A stretch of DNA of 64,000 bases, taken from assembly GCA_001600875.1 (NCBI GenBank), contig BCLD01000005.1:923332-987331 (forward strand), read 5' to 3'. The translations under genes and the position numbers were made by a program. Below, one piece after another: positions 44,665-56,383 of the stretch. Numbering within the stretch: position 1 is the stretch's first letter; each line of letters opens with the position of its first letter. The notes under the pieces are model-generated. The model searched no databases, had not been told where the DNA came from, and saw nothing but the letters and a program-made list of their open reading frames with translations. This stretch comes from Solicoccozyma terricola. Its lineage: Eukaryota > Basidiomycota > Tremellomycetes > Filobasidiales > Piskurozymaceae.

Positions 44665-47600
44665 CTATTCTCTCCCCGCTTCATAGCCGTCACTGGCTAT
44701 CCTAAACGTCATAGTCTCCTGAACAGGATACACCATCACTCGCACCGCAGCGTCCTCTTGGAAGCTCTCGCAGGAGGGCGGTATGCCAAGTCCGCCTGCC
44801 GAGAGTGAGGTGGTGGATGGAGTGGTGGATGGAGCGGTTGGTCGCATGATCACGGTCGGGAGGAGGAGCTCTCCATGACGGAGAGGGATGAGCTTGAGGG
44901 TCACAGCGCAGGGCTGATCGTTCTGTGGAAGGATATGTCCCGATTATCATGAGCTGGCCGTGACCGAGGGGTTTCTTGCGCCATTACTCACCTTGGCAAT
45001 ATAAGTCCCCCTTCTTACCCCACTGACAAGCCAGCTACCAGTCTCTGGTAAGATCTCGTACCGCATCCGCATTGGAAGCTCCGACAACCCATCCAGATCA
45101 GCCCATGCAAAAGATGAACTGATGATGAGTGTCGTGGAGATAGGTTTACCAATAATGTATGACTCGGGATCGTCGTGGAGTTTGAAACGAGAGGAGGCGA
45201 TAATCTACGGTTGTGAATCGAAGTAAGAGAAAGTAAGAGAAACGCCACATCGCATGTCATTCAGGCGAAGTCAGCTTACCTGCATAGCCGGCACCTCCAC
45301 CGGTATCTCTAAAGTCCGCCAATGCAATGCTACATTTTGAGGTGCCACAGCCGCTGCTGCTGCCGCCGCCGTCAATACATCCCGTTTCAAGACTTCCAGA
45401 TTTGACGCGTTCATGCCATTCATACTCATCACACCCCTGACCAATTCATCGGGAATCTCACCGACTCCTTTAATGCGGTCCAATGGTCCGATGCATCCAT
45501 GTGAGAGGTATCTTCCTATCCACTGGTCAGATTGAGTACATAGGAGGAGCTTGTTTATGACTTGTTGGACTGTGTTTCGGTGGCGGATGTCCTGGCTGGT
45601 ACAGGAGTCGGCCACAAGCTTTTCGAGCATGGGTTCGATTTCTGAGGATGAAATATCAGGCACGGTCGGGTCCGGTAAGAATATCTACATCATTCGGTCT
45701 TTGGAAAGGCAACTCACCATCGTCGATCAAGCGATATTTCAAGACTAGTCTGAGAATATCCGTAGGAACAGCTTGAAACCCAGATTCAATTACAAAGCTC
45801 ATGAGTTTATCATATCCTCGGCAAAACTCACTTCTCTCAGTAGGAGTTCGCTTTGTGATTTTGAATAAAAAGTTCAACGGCTGCGAACTAGTCACCGCCT
45901 GTTCAAGCACCCAATGAGCGATCATACTGCTTCCTGTCACTGATCTCGAACAACCTCACCAAATCTTCCTGCCGTTTGCGACACGGCTTGCAGTCGAAGG
46001 CAGAATCGGGCATTTGTGTGGAAAGATTGGCCGAATGAACTCGGAGAGCTCCTCCGCTGGCAGATGCGATGGTGAACTTGGAAATCAAACTGTAGATGTC
46101 ATGTTATCAGGACACCGTTGGAAATTGTTTCCTTGCGCAGCGGATCTCACCAATCAGGCCGGAAATAGTCCTGGACGTTCACTGCGACAGGTAGTGATAG
46201 GTCCATGCCCTGCGTCCGCCGGAAAGCGCGGCGGAGCTGTCGACCAGCCGCATGGTAATCTACGCTCACGCGGACCTGTAAAAATCACTTTGTGCCTTAA
46301 GCGGGTTGCCCACAAATCACCAGGTCAAACTTACTGCAAGTGCGTCGGCGCGCGACACGGAGACATATGGGATGGAGAGGATGACCGTTGATCCTTTTCT
46401 AAGACCAGTAAGCTGCAAGCCAACGTCGCTATGTTCGATCTCGCAATCTATGTGGAATGGAGCATGGATTGGCATCCCCCAGCGCTCTGGAAGTAAGCGA
46501 GCAAGCCAATTTACCTTGGGATTCAATGAGAGTAGCCATCGACATATCAAATTCCAACGCCTCGTCCGCCTCGGTGAGGTTTAGCACTGCATCAATGACA
46601 TCCTGGCGTCCTGCGGAGATGATGACCTCCAATCGGGGATCAAGGTCCAGCGAAACTGAGATGAAAGCACGCTATCAGTGCGTTGGAGTCTTTGACGATT
46701 GGCGCGGGCGAACGCTTACTGCTGTTAGGTATCCGAATCTTGGCGTTGAAGGCGTACGGATCCTCGGGTATGCGCAAAAAGACCCCCTTGCTGGTGCTGG
46801 ACTCGGCCGCTCGAGACGCTCGCGGATCATAGTCGAATGTCAGGTTCGACATCATAATCCGCGATTGCTCCAAGCGAAAAAGACCAGAAACCGGTGTCTA
46901 CCGAGGGCCGATGTTAGTTGAGCCGTATGACCAAAGAAGTCTCCCGTCAGACTCACGTAGCAAACCGCATCAATCACGTTCCACTCCGGATGAAGCTCCG
47001 CTGGACCGCTAATGAACCACAGCTGCTGCAGCTCCTTGCCGGCGAAACAGAGGCGAACGTCGTCCACATGAACCAGCTGTAAGAATAGCTGGTGTTCAGA
47101 AGGAGGGTATTGGGGCGGTGACCTGAAAACTTACATTAGGGCTGCCATTCCATACGCGGACCTTGACACGACACCCATCCTCGATCTCCAGAGATTCAGT
47201 GGACTTGGAGTGCAGACTGACATCAAATATTGGATGCTCGAGCGTTGCGGCTGCGTTGAGAGCGACATTCAGTGATAGTCGACTAACGACGGACGACCAG
47301 ACCCACCTGCTATCGATTTCATTTCAGAATCGACCGTACCCCATCTTGAGGTGATGCTCTGGCACATCGCTTTCTGACCATTGGTAATGGTCTGCCTCGC
47401 AACTGTGTTGTTCTCCCCATAGAGTACGGCGAATGCATTCAGATACTCGAGACCAAGCGACAGGTCAAGAGGTAATTGCAGGTGAATGCCGCATTCCAAA
47501 GCGCGTCCCAGGACACGCAGGCGTAAGCCAGTCCACGATTTTCCATCGGCAACGCGCAGCTGGTCACACATGAACACATAAACCTTTCGAGAAGCGTCGT

Positions 47601-49885
47601 AATCTTTGCGGTAGCTGATAAACGCGAAATATCAACATGCTGTCCACACTATCAAGTAACGTCAACCGCTCACTGGAACAGCGCTGCTTGCCGCTCATCT
47701 ACTGATAACGCCTGCTTCGACCTCTTCGCCACTTCCTCTGCATGCCTCGAATTTCTCAACGAGCTCTGATACAGAGCATAAAAGTCCTTCTCATCGTGAG
47801 CTGCCTGTACGAGACGTCTGCGTCCGCCTTCCCTCCTCGTCTTCTGTTCGTTTTTAGCAAAGCGAGAAGGATAAGACGTTTGTTGGGAAGCGAATGACGT
47901 CGTTTGAGCAGGCGATGCTGGGGAAAAGCCGTCTGGACCAGGTTCGAAGAGAACCGAGTTCTTTTGTGGAAGGAGCTCCGAGGTCAAGAGAAAGGGGTAT
48001 GTGGATGGGAGGAATCCGGTTTTAACTCCGACTCGATCGAGCTACCAGTCCACAGGGGTGACATCAGTTCTGGCATCTGGAGTCTTTAGTCGCATGCACG
48101 TTGCTTCACGCACCTGCGAGACCATGATCTGCAAGATCTGAGGACGAAGCTGCACGAATGGCTTCATCTCCGGATCTTCACCGACGACTTGACCAGCCCA
48201 ACCATCACATTGCGAGATGATCGACATAGCCGCATCAAATAACCAGGATTCCACGAGAAATGGAACATCGTCGACGTGTTGCTGGATTGTCCGCTTTCTT
48301 TCGGTCAGCACCAAGTCGTAACCCGATGGATCAACCATCACCTACCGCATTCTCCTGCAACCACCTTCCCAAACTCAAAACGAAAGCTAAACCCCTCTTC
48401 GCAACTTCTTCAAGTGTTTGTTTTTTCTCAGCCTCTCGGCCACTTAAAACGGCAGCCTGTCTCAACTTGTCTAACATCGCGATTTGTCTTCGGAATATGT
48501 AGACCCGGTAATCAATGATGGAGAATTCAGAGGAGGAAATGAGTTCGTAATATGGTGTGGACGAGGAAGGGAGTCCAGACTGCGTGTCGGGTGTTGAGGG
48601 AGATTGTTGGTTCTCAGCGTTGATTACTGGCGTATCGGGGGATTCCAGGAGTGGTTGAACATTGTTTATCAAGTCTTCGATACCAGATTTTCCAACCCAG
48701 GCATTACCATCTATACTCCATCCGACATTTTGGGCCTCATCAACTAAATGTTTCATCTCTCTCATCCAACCTCGAGAACCAATCACTCACCTCGCATGAT
48801 CATTTCCAAACTAGCTTCCAATTCATCATAAACGATCAATGCATCTTCCATCAAATGCATTCCCTCATACGAATATGCCAACGTCTCCTTCTCCAAGAAC
48901 CAACTCCCCCAGTTCCAACCAGGCAATAACCTTGATGCTTCTCCTCTCTTCACACTATCGTCTCGATCTTTAACCAGGGAGTCAAAGGAGATCAAGATGA
49001 GGTCTTTGAGTGTGTTGAGGAATTCGATGTATATCTGAGTGTCCGAGGGTGGCAGCGTCGTTGTTGATGGTTCAGTTGATTTAGGAGGTTGTTGAGGACG
49101 AGAAGAAATGTTCAGTTGGATACATCTGAATCGCCGGGGAAAGTTCCCACCGAACACTTTCATCTCAGCTATGACACCCCCAAAACGTCAAAAGTTCCAA
49201 ATCACATATCCCTACAGCACCTACCGATCCTTTTTCCCTCCACCTTCAAAATCACTCTTCAACTTTCCCAACATCCCTCCTGTACCCGCCTGAGCTTTCA
49301 AATTACTAAACACTCCTGTCTTCTTATCGTCTCCTGGCCCTGCGTTTGGGTTGACGAGGACGATGAGACAAGGTGTGGACGGAGGACACGTTCGTCGCCA
49401 TGATTGGAGGGATGGACGAAGGGATGTTTTGTATATATCTGAGTCCTGTAAGAATCGTTGGAGTAGCTCGTTCAGTATTCTGCTAATGTAGAGAGAGGTA
49501 TGACTCCTGAGAGATAGGCATATTGAGACAATAATGAGTTTTGAGAACGTACATCACATTCTACAAAGCACACATTAACCAACGGAGACCTCAGCAGACT
49601 GCCATGTTTGACATTCTTCGGATCATCGAATTCCTGGCGACCCCAAGGTATGAAATCTACATCGAGTTCTTGAATACTCCTGACGGACGTTCTAGCTGTT
49701 CCACTTGCTGCCTTGGAATGAAGGTTGCGGAGGGGTAGTTGAGCACGCAGAGACGAGAGGATGCGCGGTGTGTAAGAGGATGCGGATGTGAGCGAGTGAT
49801 GCGAGATGAGGATGGGGAGCATTGGTGTGGTGGGTGTGGTAGGTGTGGTCCGGTGGGTGGGAGACGGGGTGACGGTGTGCGACAT
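44665..49885 (-). CDS. TRS130: TRAPP-II complex subunit Trs130/TRAPPC10
   Basis: Large multi-exon gene. Exon 1 is 49553-49885 (MSHTVTPSP start; 111 codons, phase 0); exon 2 begins at 49445 with DSDIYKTSLRPSLQSW. The N-terminal part reads LRAQLPLRNLHSK, IQELDVDFIPW, then LIVLVNPNAGPGDD, matching the start of Trs130/TRAPPC10. Next come helical solenoid segments (EFLNTLKDLILISFDSL; KVFGGNFPRRFRCIQLN; LLPGWNWGSWFLEKE). The last exons carry Ig-like beta-strands and end with KLIPLRHGELLLPTVIM and VMVYPVQETMTFRI, typical of the TRAPPC10 C-terminal domain. TRAPP-II activates Ypt31/Rab11-type GTPases at the late Golgi. A further upstream in-frame ATG (49954) would add 23 residues. It is divergent with alpha-actinin; the middle exons were not resolved base by base. 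Confidence 0.85.
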
Positions 49886-50052
49886 GGTGATGGTGGTGGT
49901 GACTGCTGGATGGAACGAACGGCCATCCGACTCGAATGTCCGAATTGACAACAATTCAATTCAACCGAGCATCAACATCATCATCATCGTCATCAGCACC
50001 ATCATCACTCTCATCCACCACCACCACCACCGCCGCCGCCGCCTTCCTTCAC
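49886..50052. promoter_or_regulatory. Short divergent promoter, TRS130 / alpha-actinin
   Basis: Only 167 bp separate the chosen start codons. The alpha-actinin side contains TCATCATCATCATC and CACCACCACC runs followed by CCGCCGCCGCC, which would encode Ser/Thr/Ala if translation began at the upstream in-frame ATG (49936). Confidence 0.5.
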
Positions 50053-53000
50053 ATGGTCGATTCTTCATGGTCCTCAGCGGGAGGAGATCAACTCTTAGAA
50101 GTTCAAGCAAGGTTCGTGTTTTACCTAGTTATGCACATGTATTCCTCCCGCCGACCGACAGGATATGCTCACCTGGCTGTGTACCTGCAATGACAGAACA
50201 TTCACTAAATGGTCAGTCATACCCCGTCTACCTTATCATTTCGAATCTACTAGGCCACACGAGATAAACAACAATACTCACGTCAATCGGTATACAGGGT
50301 CAACATCAAACTAGAACAGCGAGATATCCCACCTTTGACACATTTAGTAGACGACTTGAGAGATGGAGTCCGCTTGTTACAAGTACGTTTCCTTCTCCGA
50401 GGTATCTACCGATCCGTCGACCGACCGTACTGATTTGATCACCTTGTTCTTGGGCAGCTCTTGGTACGCCTCCTGATATTCCCTTCGCGCAGCGCAGCCA
50501 GCTGTGCATGTTCTTATCAAACTTTGCGATCTGTTTATCACAGGAAATCATGTCAGAGACCTCTCTTGGTAAATATAATCCCTCTCCACGGATGAGGGTT
50601 CAGAAAGCAGAGGTACGTGCCATCCCATTATGGGTTGTTTGTGTGTGGTATCATGACTATTCACGTATGGGTTGACTCCGACCTACCTAGAATGCAACCA
50701 AAGCACTGGAATTCATTCGATCTCGAGATATTCGACTGACTAACATCGGTGAGCAATATGTGCCTTTAGCTACGGGTTTGGATCTCGATCTCGCGGTTCA
50801 CCTAGGGATTAACGTGAACTCTGTATCGGCATTTCATGGTAATAGGCAGCGAAGATATCGTTGATGGAAACCCGAAGCTCGTTCTAGGTCTGGTGAGTCT
50901 GAAAGCCCGATCTAGTGTTTCCGCAGCTCAATTGATCTTCTTTTACACTTCATCCTCTAGATATGGACTCTCATCCTCCGGTTTGCTATATCAAGCATCA
51001 AGTACAATTTACCTTCATTCCATTGATACGTTTTCATCTTTTATCGCTGACGCATCATTTCAATTAATCTCTCACTCGCAGTGAAGAAGGCCTTCATGCG
51101 AAAGATGGTCTCCTACTCTGGTGTCAACGGAAAACTCAACCATATTTCCCAGACGTAGAGATCATCAATTTTCGTAATGGTTGGAGTGATGGATTAGCGT
51201 TGTGTGCGTTAATACATCGACATCGACCGGATTTGATCGATTGGGAAAAATTGAACTTGAAAGATGCTAGAGGGAATACAAAGTTGGCTTTTGAAATTGC
51301 TAGAGATCATTTGAATGTTCCTGTGAGTGATTCTCTATTATGGTTCTGCGTCATGTGTTAGGTTCGGGGTTTGATTTATGGTTTATTGATTTTTCTAGTG
51401 TTTGTTGGAAGTCGATGATCTGTGCCAAGGGACTCCAGATGAGCGATCTAGTGAGTAATCTTCTCATCGATACACTGACATTCGACGAATCTGATATCCG
51501 ATGGATGGTATAGTCATGACATACGTCGCGGAGTATTTCCACGCATTTAGCTCGATGGGTATGTGGCGGTGACAAATACTGCTAACCGAAAAGGAAATGC
51601 CGCTCATCTGACGTTGTATGTTCACAGACAAAACGGAAACGGTGGTTAGAAGGATCGAGAAATTCACAGAGGTTATGAGTATTGTCGAGTGGGTTTCAAT
51701 GTGTTTGCACTGCAGGCAGAGGCAAGACTGATGTTCGCTTTCTAACCTTGCTTAGCACATCACGAAGGGACTATGAGAATCGTGTGGATGCGGTGAGTGT
51801 CTTTACTCTCAGCTACTACGTCCTATCGCTCACCTGGCCTCTTCCCTTAGCTCCTCGCGGCAATCGAGTCCAAGCAACACGAATGGCAGACCTCAACCTT
51901 CACGGGCACTTATCCCGACGCCAAAGCCAATCTCGCTCGTTTCGCAGAATACAAACGAACGACGAAGCGTACGTGGGTAAAAGAGAGGCAGGATCTGAGT
52001 ACGGCTTTTGGGAATCTGCAGACCAAGTTGCGAACGAGTGGGATGAGAGCTTACGTCCCGCCAAGGGGATTGACACCGGCCGTAAGTATAGGTGTGAAAG
52101 TGCTATACAAGAAGCTGATCATTACACTCTCTTGCCAGGACCTCGATGAGTGCTGGTCAAACATTACAGAGGCCGAAACTCGATGGTCGATGGCGATCAA
52201 TGCCAATATCCGAGAGTGAGTAGAGGGCAGGTATGTTCGGGGCATGCGCTGATGACTCAAATCTTTGGCAGTATTAAGGACGGCCTGAGACGACGATTTG
52301 CTGCAGCTGCGGATGGTCTGCGTGCTCAAGTCACTAGTTTGGAGGCTAGCATCAGTATGGCAGATGGTTCGCTGCAGGTGAGTGAAGGTGTAGGAAAGTC
52401 AGGCGTACGGGCATTGCTGACATGTCCTTGAATTACAATCCGTAGGAGCAGAAGCGGCTAATCCAGGAATTGAACGATGGGATGCCGCAGCTCCGCACGA
52501 CCCTCACAGAAGTGTCCAAGTTGAACAGTGAATGTGCTGATGCCAACATTGAGGAGAATGACTTTACGGTCATATCTTACGAGGATCTTGAGTACGAAGT
52601 GGAGTTACTCGAGGCGAGCCTGCGCAAGAAGCTATCATTCATCGAGAATCGTAAGTTGTACCAAGGCTGGTAGGCGATTTGAAGGCTGACAATGTGATTT
52701 GGTTTCTTCAGAAATCGTCTCTGCTAATCAGTCGAACGTGACAGCTGCGCAGTTGGAGGAGTGGCAGGCAACCTGGCGGTATTTCGATGTCGAGGGTTTG
52801 AATGTGAGGCCCCGCCTACTCGACAACATGAAGAGAGGACTGACGACTGGGTTTGTAGGTGCTGTATACCCTGCAATTGCAGGCCGCGTTGGCTAGTCTC
52901 GGAATGGTCTTTAGCGTGAGTTGAATGGGAGAGGAAGGTGCTGATGTATATCCCTGACACGTTCACATGTGCAGGAGGAGGCCATCGACGGCATCCACGC

Positions 53001-53394
53001 GGACATGACGCGGAAATATGGAGGTGCCACGTATCAGGCTTTTGTGGATCTTCTGGTGCGTTGTAGCAAGTCTTGTTGCCTGGCCGTTCACTCAAGGAAT
53101 ATACCCCACAGATGGGGATCACCGAGGACTCGTCATCACATGATCAACTGTTGGAGGCCTTCCGGAACATCGCTCTCGAAAAGGATAATGTCGATGAGCG
53201 GGATCTGCAAGATGCCCAGCTGTCATCGCATGCAAGGCAGTACATCGCCGCAACATTACCAGAAGCAACAGAGGGCAGCAGTGGAGTGAGAGCTTTCGAT
53301 TGTGAGTTGCCTGTCCTTGAAAACGGTCTCGTGCTGATGCCTACCCTCCCTAGATCAATCCTTCTTGCGACGAACGTTCGAACGTGAACCGTAG
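50053..53394 (+). CDS. Alpha-actinin-type actin cross-linking protein
   Basis: Multi-exon gene; early exons 50053-50111, 50197-50211, 50298-50382, 50458-50463, 50544-50612. Two calponin-homology domains are clear: TFTKWVNIKLEQR, VDDLRDGVRLLQLLEIM and ATKALEFIRSRDI in CH1; DGLLLWCQRKT, FRNGWSDGLALCALIHRHRPDLI and CLLEVDDL in CH2. These are followed by spectrin-like helical repeats (WSNITEAETRWSMAI; LIQELNDGMPQLRTTL) and a C-terminal calmodulin-like region (EEWQATWRYFDVEG; EAIDGIHADMTRKYGG; YQSFLRRTFEREP end). Family members bundle F-actin at the cytokinetic ring. The EF-hand loops lack the DxDxDG pattern, so calcium binding is unlikely. The exon at 50458-50463 is only six bases (codons for LL), and that at 50197-50211 is fifteen; both restore CH1. 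The start at 49936 is an alternative. Confidence 0.92.
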
Positions 53395-53514
53395 ATCAAT
53401 GGATACACACATTTTTTTTGGAAACTTGGTACAAGGGGAGAAACTTGATGTATACACGCTGCAATCCAGCTGCCTCCGAATCATTGCCCATGCGAGGCTC
53501 ATTGGGGCTTGCAA

Positions 53515-53875
53515 TCACCATCCGTACATGCCATAGCCACCGTAACCGAGCCCATAGCCACCGTACATGCCCCCGTATCCACCGGCTGCACCTGCAACGC
53601 TTGTCAATTGGTGGATCATTAACAGCAGTAACCCGCACTTACCTCCATACCAGTTGGAGTAGGGGCGGTACATGTTCCCGCCGTTGTACCTGGAGTAGCT
53701 GCTGTAGGGGGAGTAACTGATGCTCGAGTGACTCAGCAAAGAGTGTATACACAAGACCAGTTATCACTCACGCTGATCCATAACCGTAGCCTCCCACGCC
53801 CAGTAGCCCTATTCCACCTAGACCGCCGCCGATCATCGACAAGTAGGGGTTGCCTACGACTCCGAGCATTGACAT
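53515..53875 (-). CDS. Gly/Tyr-rich mini-protein
   Basis: Three exons, 53772-53875, 53643-53716 and 53515-53591; 84 aa, in frame. It starts MSMLGVVGNPYLSMIGGGLGG and becomes a Gly/Tyr/Ser repeat (YSPYSSYSRYNGG, GGYGGMYGGYGLGYGGY) ending MYGW. No cleavable signal peptide or conserved domain is seen, and the N-terminal glycine-hydrophobic stretch could be weakly membrane-associated. Similar composition occurs in small fungal stress or wall proteins, but function is unknown. It converges on alpha-actinin with a 120-bp gap. Confidence 0.72.
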
Positions 53876-54538
53876 GTTGAGCTGCGAGAACGGGAGTTAG
53901 CGTTGGTTGAGGTTCTAAGATGTGAAACTCTTTCACCTACAGTAGTGTTGTTCTTACTGTTCTTTTCAGATGAGTTGTGTTTGTTTGATTCAAAATGGCT
54001 TGTAAAGCTGTGATGATTGACTTGCAGATCCTCCTTGATTTGCCACCCTCAGTACTTTGATTCCCTTCTTATATCTGCCTTTCAACGGCCCAGCACCTTT
54101 CTCCTATTCGAGGAGGCCCTCCTTTGTCTTTGGATCCTAGACCGAGGAGTGGGAACCAGGGGGGTTTGGTAAAGGGAAGGACGGGTTCAGATGGGTTGAC
54201 ACACCATGGGCGATGACGTCTAACAACAGAGTGAAGGGTGAAGGGGTATTGTAGGGGGGAGCTTGGGGTTGAGTGGGGGGTTGGTCATGTGTATGAGGAA
54301 TAAATGAGGCATCCTGCATGTAGCTTGGTGGGTAGCGGTACTGTCTACAGACGACCGGTGAACTACTAGCTCAGTGATGTGGCAATCGTTGAAGGAACAA
54401 TCATCCTCTCCTCCTACAATTACAATATTGTGTCTGCAACACCGTCATATGACAGAGACAATCAGAAAAAGCCCATACTTGTCCGTCACAGCATCGTCCG
54501 ATAACAGCCATACGGATACCCTCGTCCTATAAGAGCCG
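53876..54538. other. Intergenic region upstream of the Gly/Tyr-rich gene
   Basis: About 660 bp with T-rich and G-rich runs (for example GGTGAAGGGG and GGGGGG near 54,235-54,290). It should hold the promoter of the Gly/Tyr-rich gene and the 3' end of the next gene. No ORF or RNA recognised. Confidence 0.45.
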
Positions 54539-55492
54539 TCATTTCCAAACATCAACAGCATAACAAACGTCGAGCAATAATGCAGTGGAGATTCGCCCAA
54601 AGTCAGCTTCAAGGACTCTTTGCTTCCTTGCCTGGCCGATGATTATACAAGTAAAAAAAGTCTCCACGTACCATAAGGATCTACCGAGCGCACACCACTT
54701 TTTGTCAGATCTTGTTCTTTCCTCGCTACGACTCTCAAACCACTCACTTAGTTTATTCACCATCCCACCTACCTCCGCTCTGAACGGCCCCTTTATATTA
54801 CGGCGAAACACAGAGATGTCAAGAGTGTGAGAACCGATGATCCGACCCGCTAAAGAACTCACGGAATCATACCTCTGCATACCATACCCCCAACCCTTCT
54901 GACTCTCATTCGCACTCTCAATCTGATCTCCACCGTTGTATGCTCCAGGTGCGTTAGTTGTGACAAATGGGTTCGCCCCCAACATATTGGTGTTGTACGG
55001 CTGCTGTGACTGTCCCATAGACATCCCTTGCATACTTGACATGGGCCCCATCATTCCCATTCGCTGCATCCCTGACATCGGAGACATCCCTCCGACCACT
55101 CCCATCCCTATCATCCCTGCCATACTACCCGCATTCGCTTGAGGGGAAAATTGTTGTGCCTGATGAATTGGCCACTTTGTCATTGGGGATAAAAAGCCAG
55201 CTGCAGGGTAAGTCTGGGATGAACCGAAGATAGGAGTATGCGTCTGGTTGGTAAGGAAAGGATTCATCGCAGTTGGAGTGTCGATCGTTTGATTTGATGC
55301 AGAATTTGACGAATGAGAATGTCGTCTGGAATGTCGATGAGTGGATTGCGTGTGATGATGAGATCGGTTCGAAGTGTTGGAAGATTGTGGTTGTCCGATT
55401 TGATGGTTTGTAGGCGATGGTGAGGTATATATGGCATGATGACCCGGTGGGATGGTAGTCAATAGCTCTCCAAACCTCTTTGATTCTGCCAT
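54539..55492 (-). CDS. Met/Gly/Pro-rich disordered protein, function unknown
   Basis: Start chosen at MAESKRFGELLTTIPPGHH; 317 aa if read straight through. The N-terminal third is His/Ser/Asn-rich (HRHSRRHSHSSN). The middle is a Met/Gly repeat (GMIGMGVVGGMSPMSGMQRMGMMGPMSSMQGMSMGQSQQ) suggesting a condensate-forming region; it carries NPF motifs (MNPFLTNQ, ANPFVTT) of the kind bound by EH-domain endocytic adaptors. The C-terminal part is more folded (GGMVNKLSEWFESRSEERT). A possible 72-nt intron (donor after RYDS, near 54,860) keeps the frame if removed, and the true 3' end is uncertain because later splice candidates exist. No family is recognised. Confidence 0.6.
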   Translation of the reverse strand: MAESKRFGELLTTIPPGHHAIYTSPSPTNHQIGQPQSSNTSNRSHHHTQSTHRHSRRHSHSSNSASNQTIDTPTAMNPFLTNQTHTPIFGSSQTYPAAGFLSPMTKWPIHQAQQFSPQANAGSMAGMIGMGVVGGMSPMSGMQRMGMMGPMSSMQGMSMGQSQQPYNTNMLGANPFVTTNAPGAYNGGDQIESANESQKGWGYGMQRYDSVSSLAGRIIGSHTLDISVFRRNIKGPFRAEVGGMVNKLSEWFESRSEERTRSDKKWCALGRSLWYVETFFTCIIIGQARKQRVLEADFGRISTALLLDVCYAVDVWK

Positions 55493-56383
55493 AATGGGGG
55501 TTGAGGTAAGGGGTACCCCAACGCCTAACGCCTTTGTTTGATATGGAGAGGGGCGGCATGGGGGGTGGCGAAGATCCACAGACGATCAAGGGGTTATATA
55601 ATGATCCTGACTACCTAGCAGTCCCCAGATGCCTAATCTCTATCGGACTCCCTCCTTTATGCGGCGAGGAGGGAGAAAGGAGAACAGCCTTGACTGCTTC
55701 TTCTGCGTATCTCTGATTTGAGATGTTCGCCTCTGTGCCCGATACCTGTCTACATTGTACGTACTTCCTAAGGCATGTTGGCGGTGTGGGAGAAGAGGAT
55801 CATGGACAACAAAGGGAATGAGGGTGCTGGCTGGTGCTGGCTATGTAATCCGAGCTGGCCCAGCATGAAACCAACTTGCCAGGTCCCGGTGGCGATGAAC
55901 CCGGCATTTGCCACTCAACCTCAATTTATTCGATGCGGCACTGAATTCAACCGAACCACCACCCACCGCCAGCGAGATTCAGTCAACTTCCACCACCACT
56001 CATCACCGTCAACAATCTCTCACTGCGGCGGGGCGAGTACATCCACGACACTCCTTTGACCCGCTTGAAGCAAGCTCAGACGACGGGTGGGAGTTTCACA
56101 TCCACCTCCTTGTCAGCTACGGCCCAAACTCGGAATTCGGTCAAACCCCCCAATATCTCAAACGTCCCCAGTACAAATAGGTTTATACCAGCATAAACAC
56201 TGGACTGCGATATTCGAATCTATTCTGTGCAAAATCTCCCTCTTGGACGACTTGAGGCTTTAAACACCGTGTGCAACCGCAGATCACTCCCTCGGACAGC
56301 CATCGACGTGTATTGCAACAACTCCAGGCTCATTAAAACCGAGTCTTGACGTGACCAATCCCCACCCCGCCGTCCCGCCCATC
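55493..56383. other. Intergenic region, divergent
   Basis: About 890 bp between two divergent starts. It contains a short GGTGCTGGCT duplication near 55,822-55,845 and scattered CACCACC runs. It should carry both promoters. No gene or RNA with support. Confidence 0.45.
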
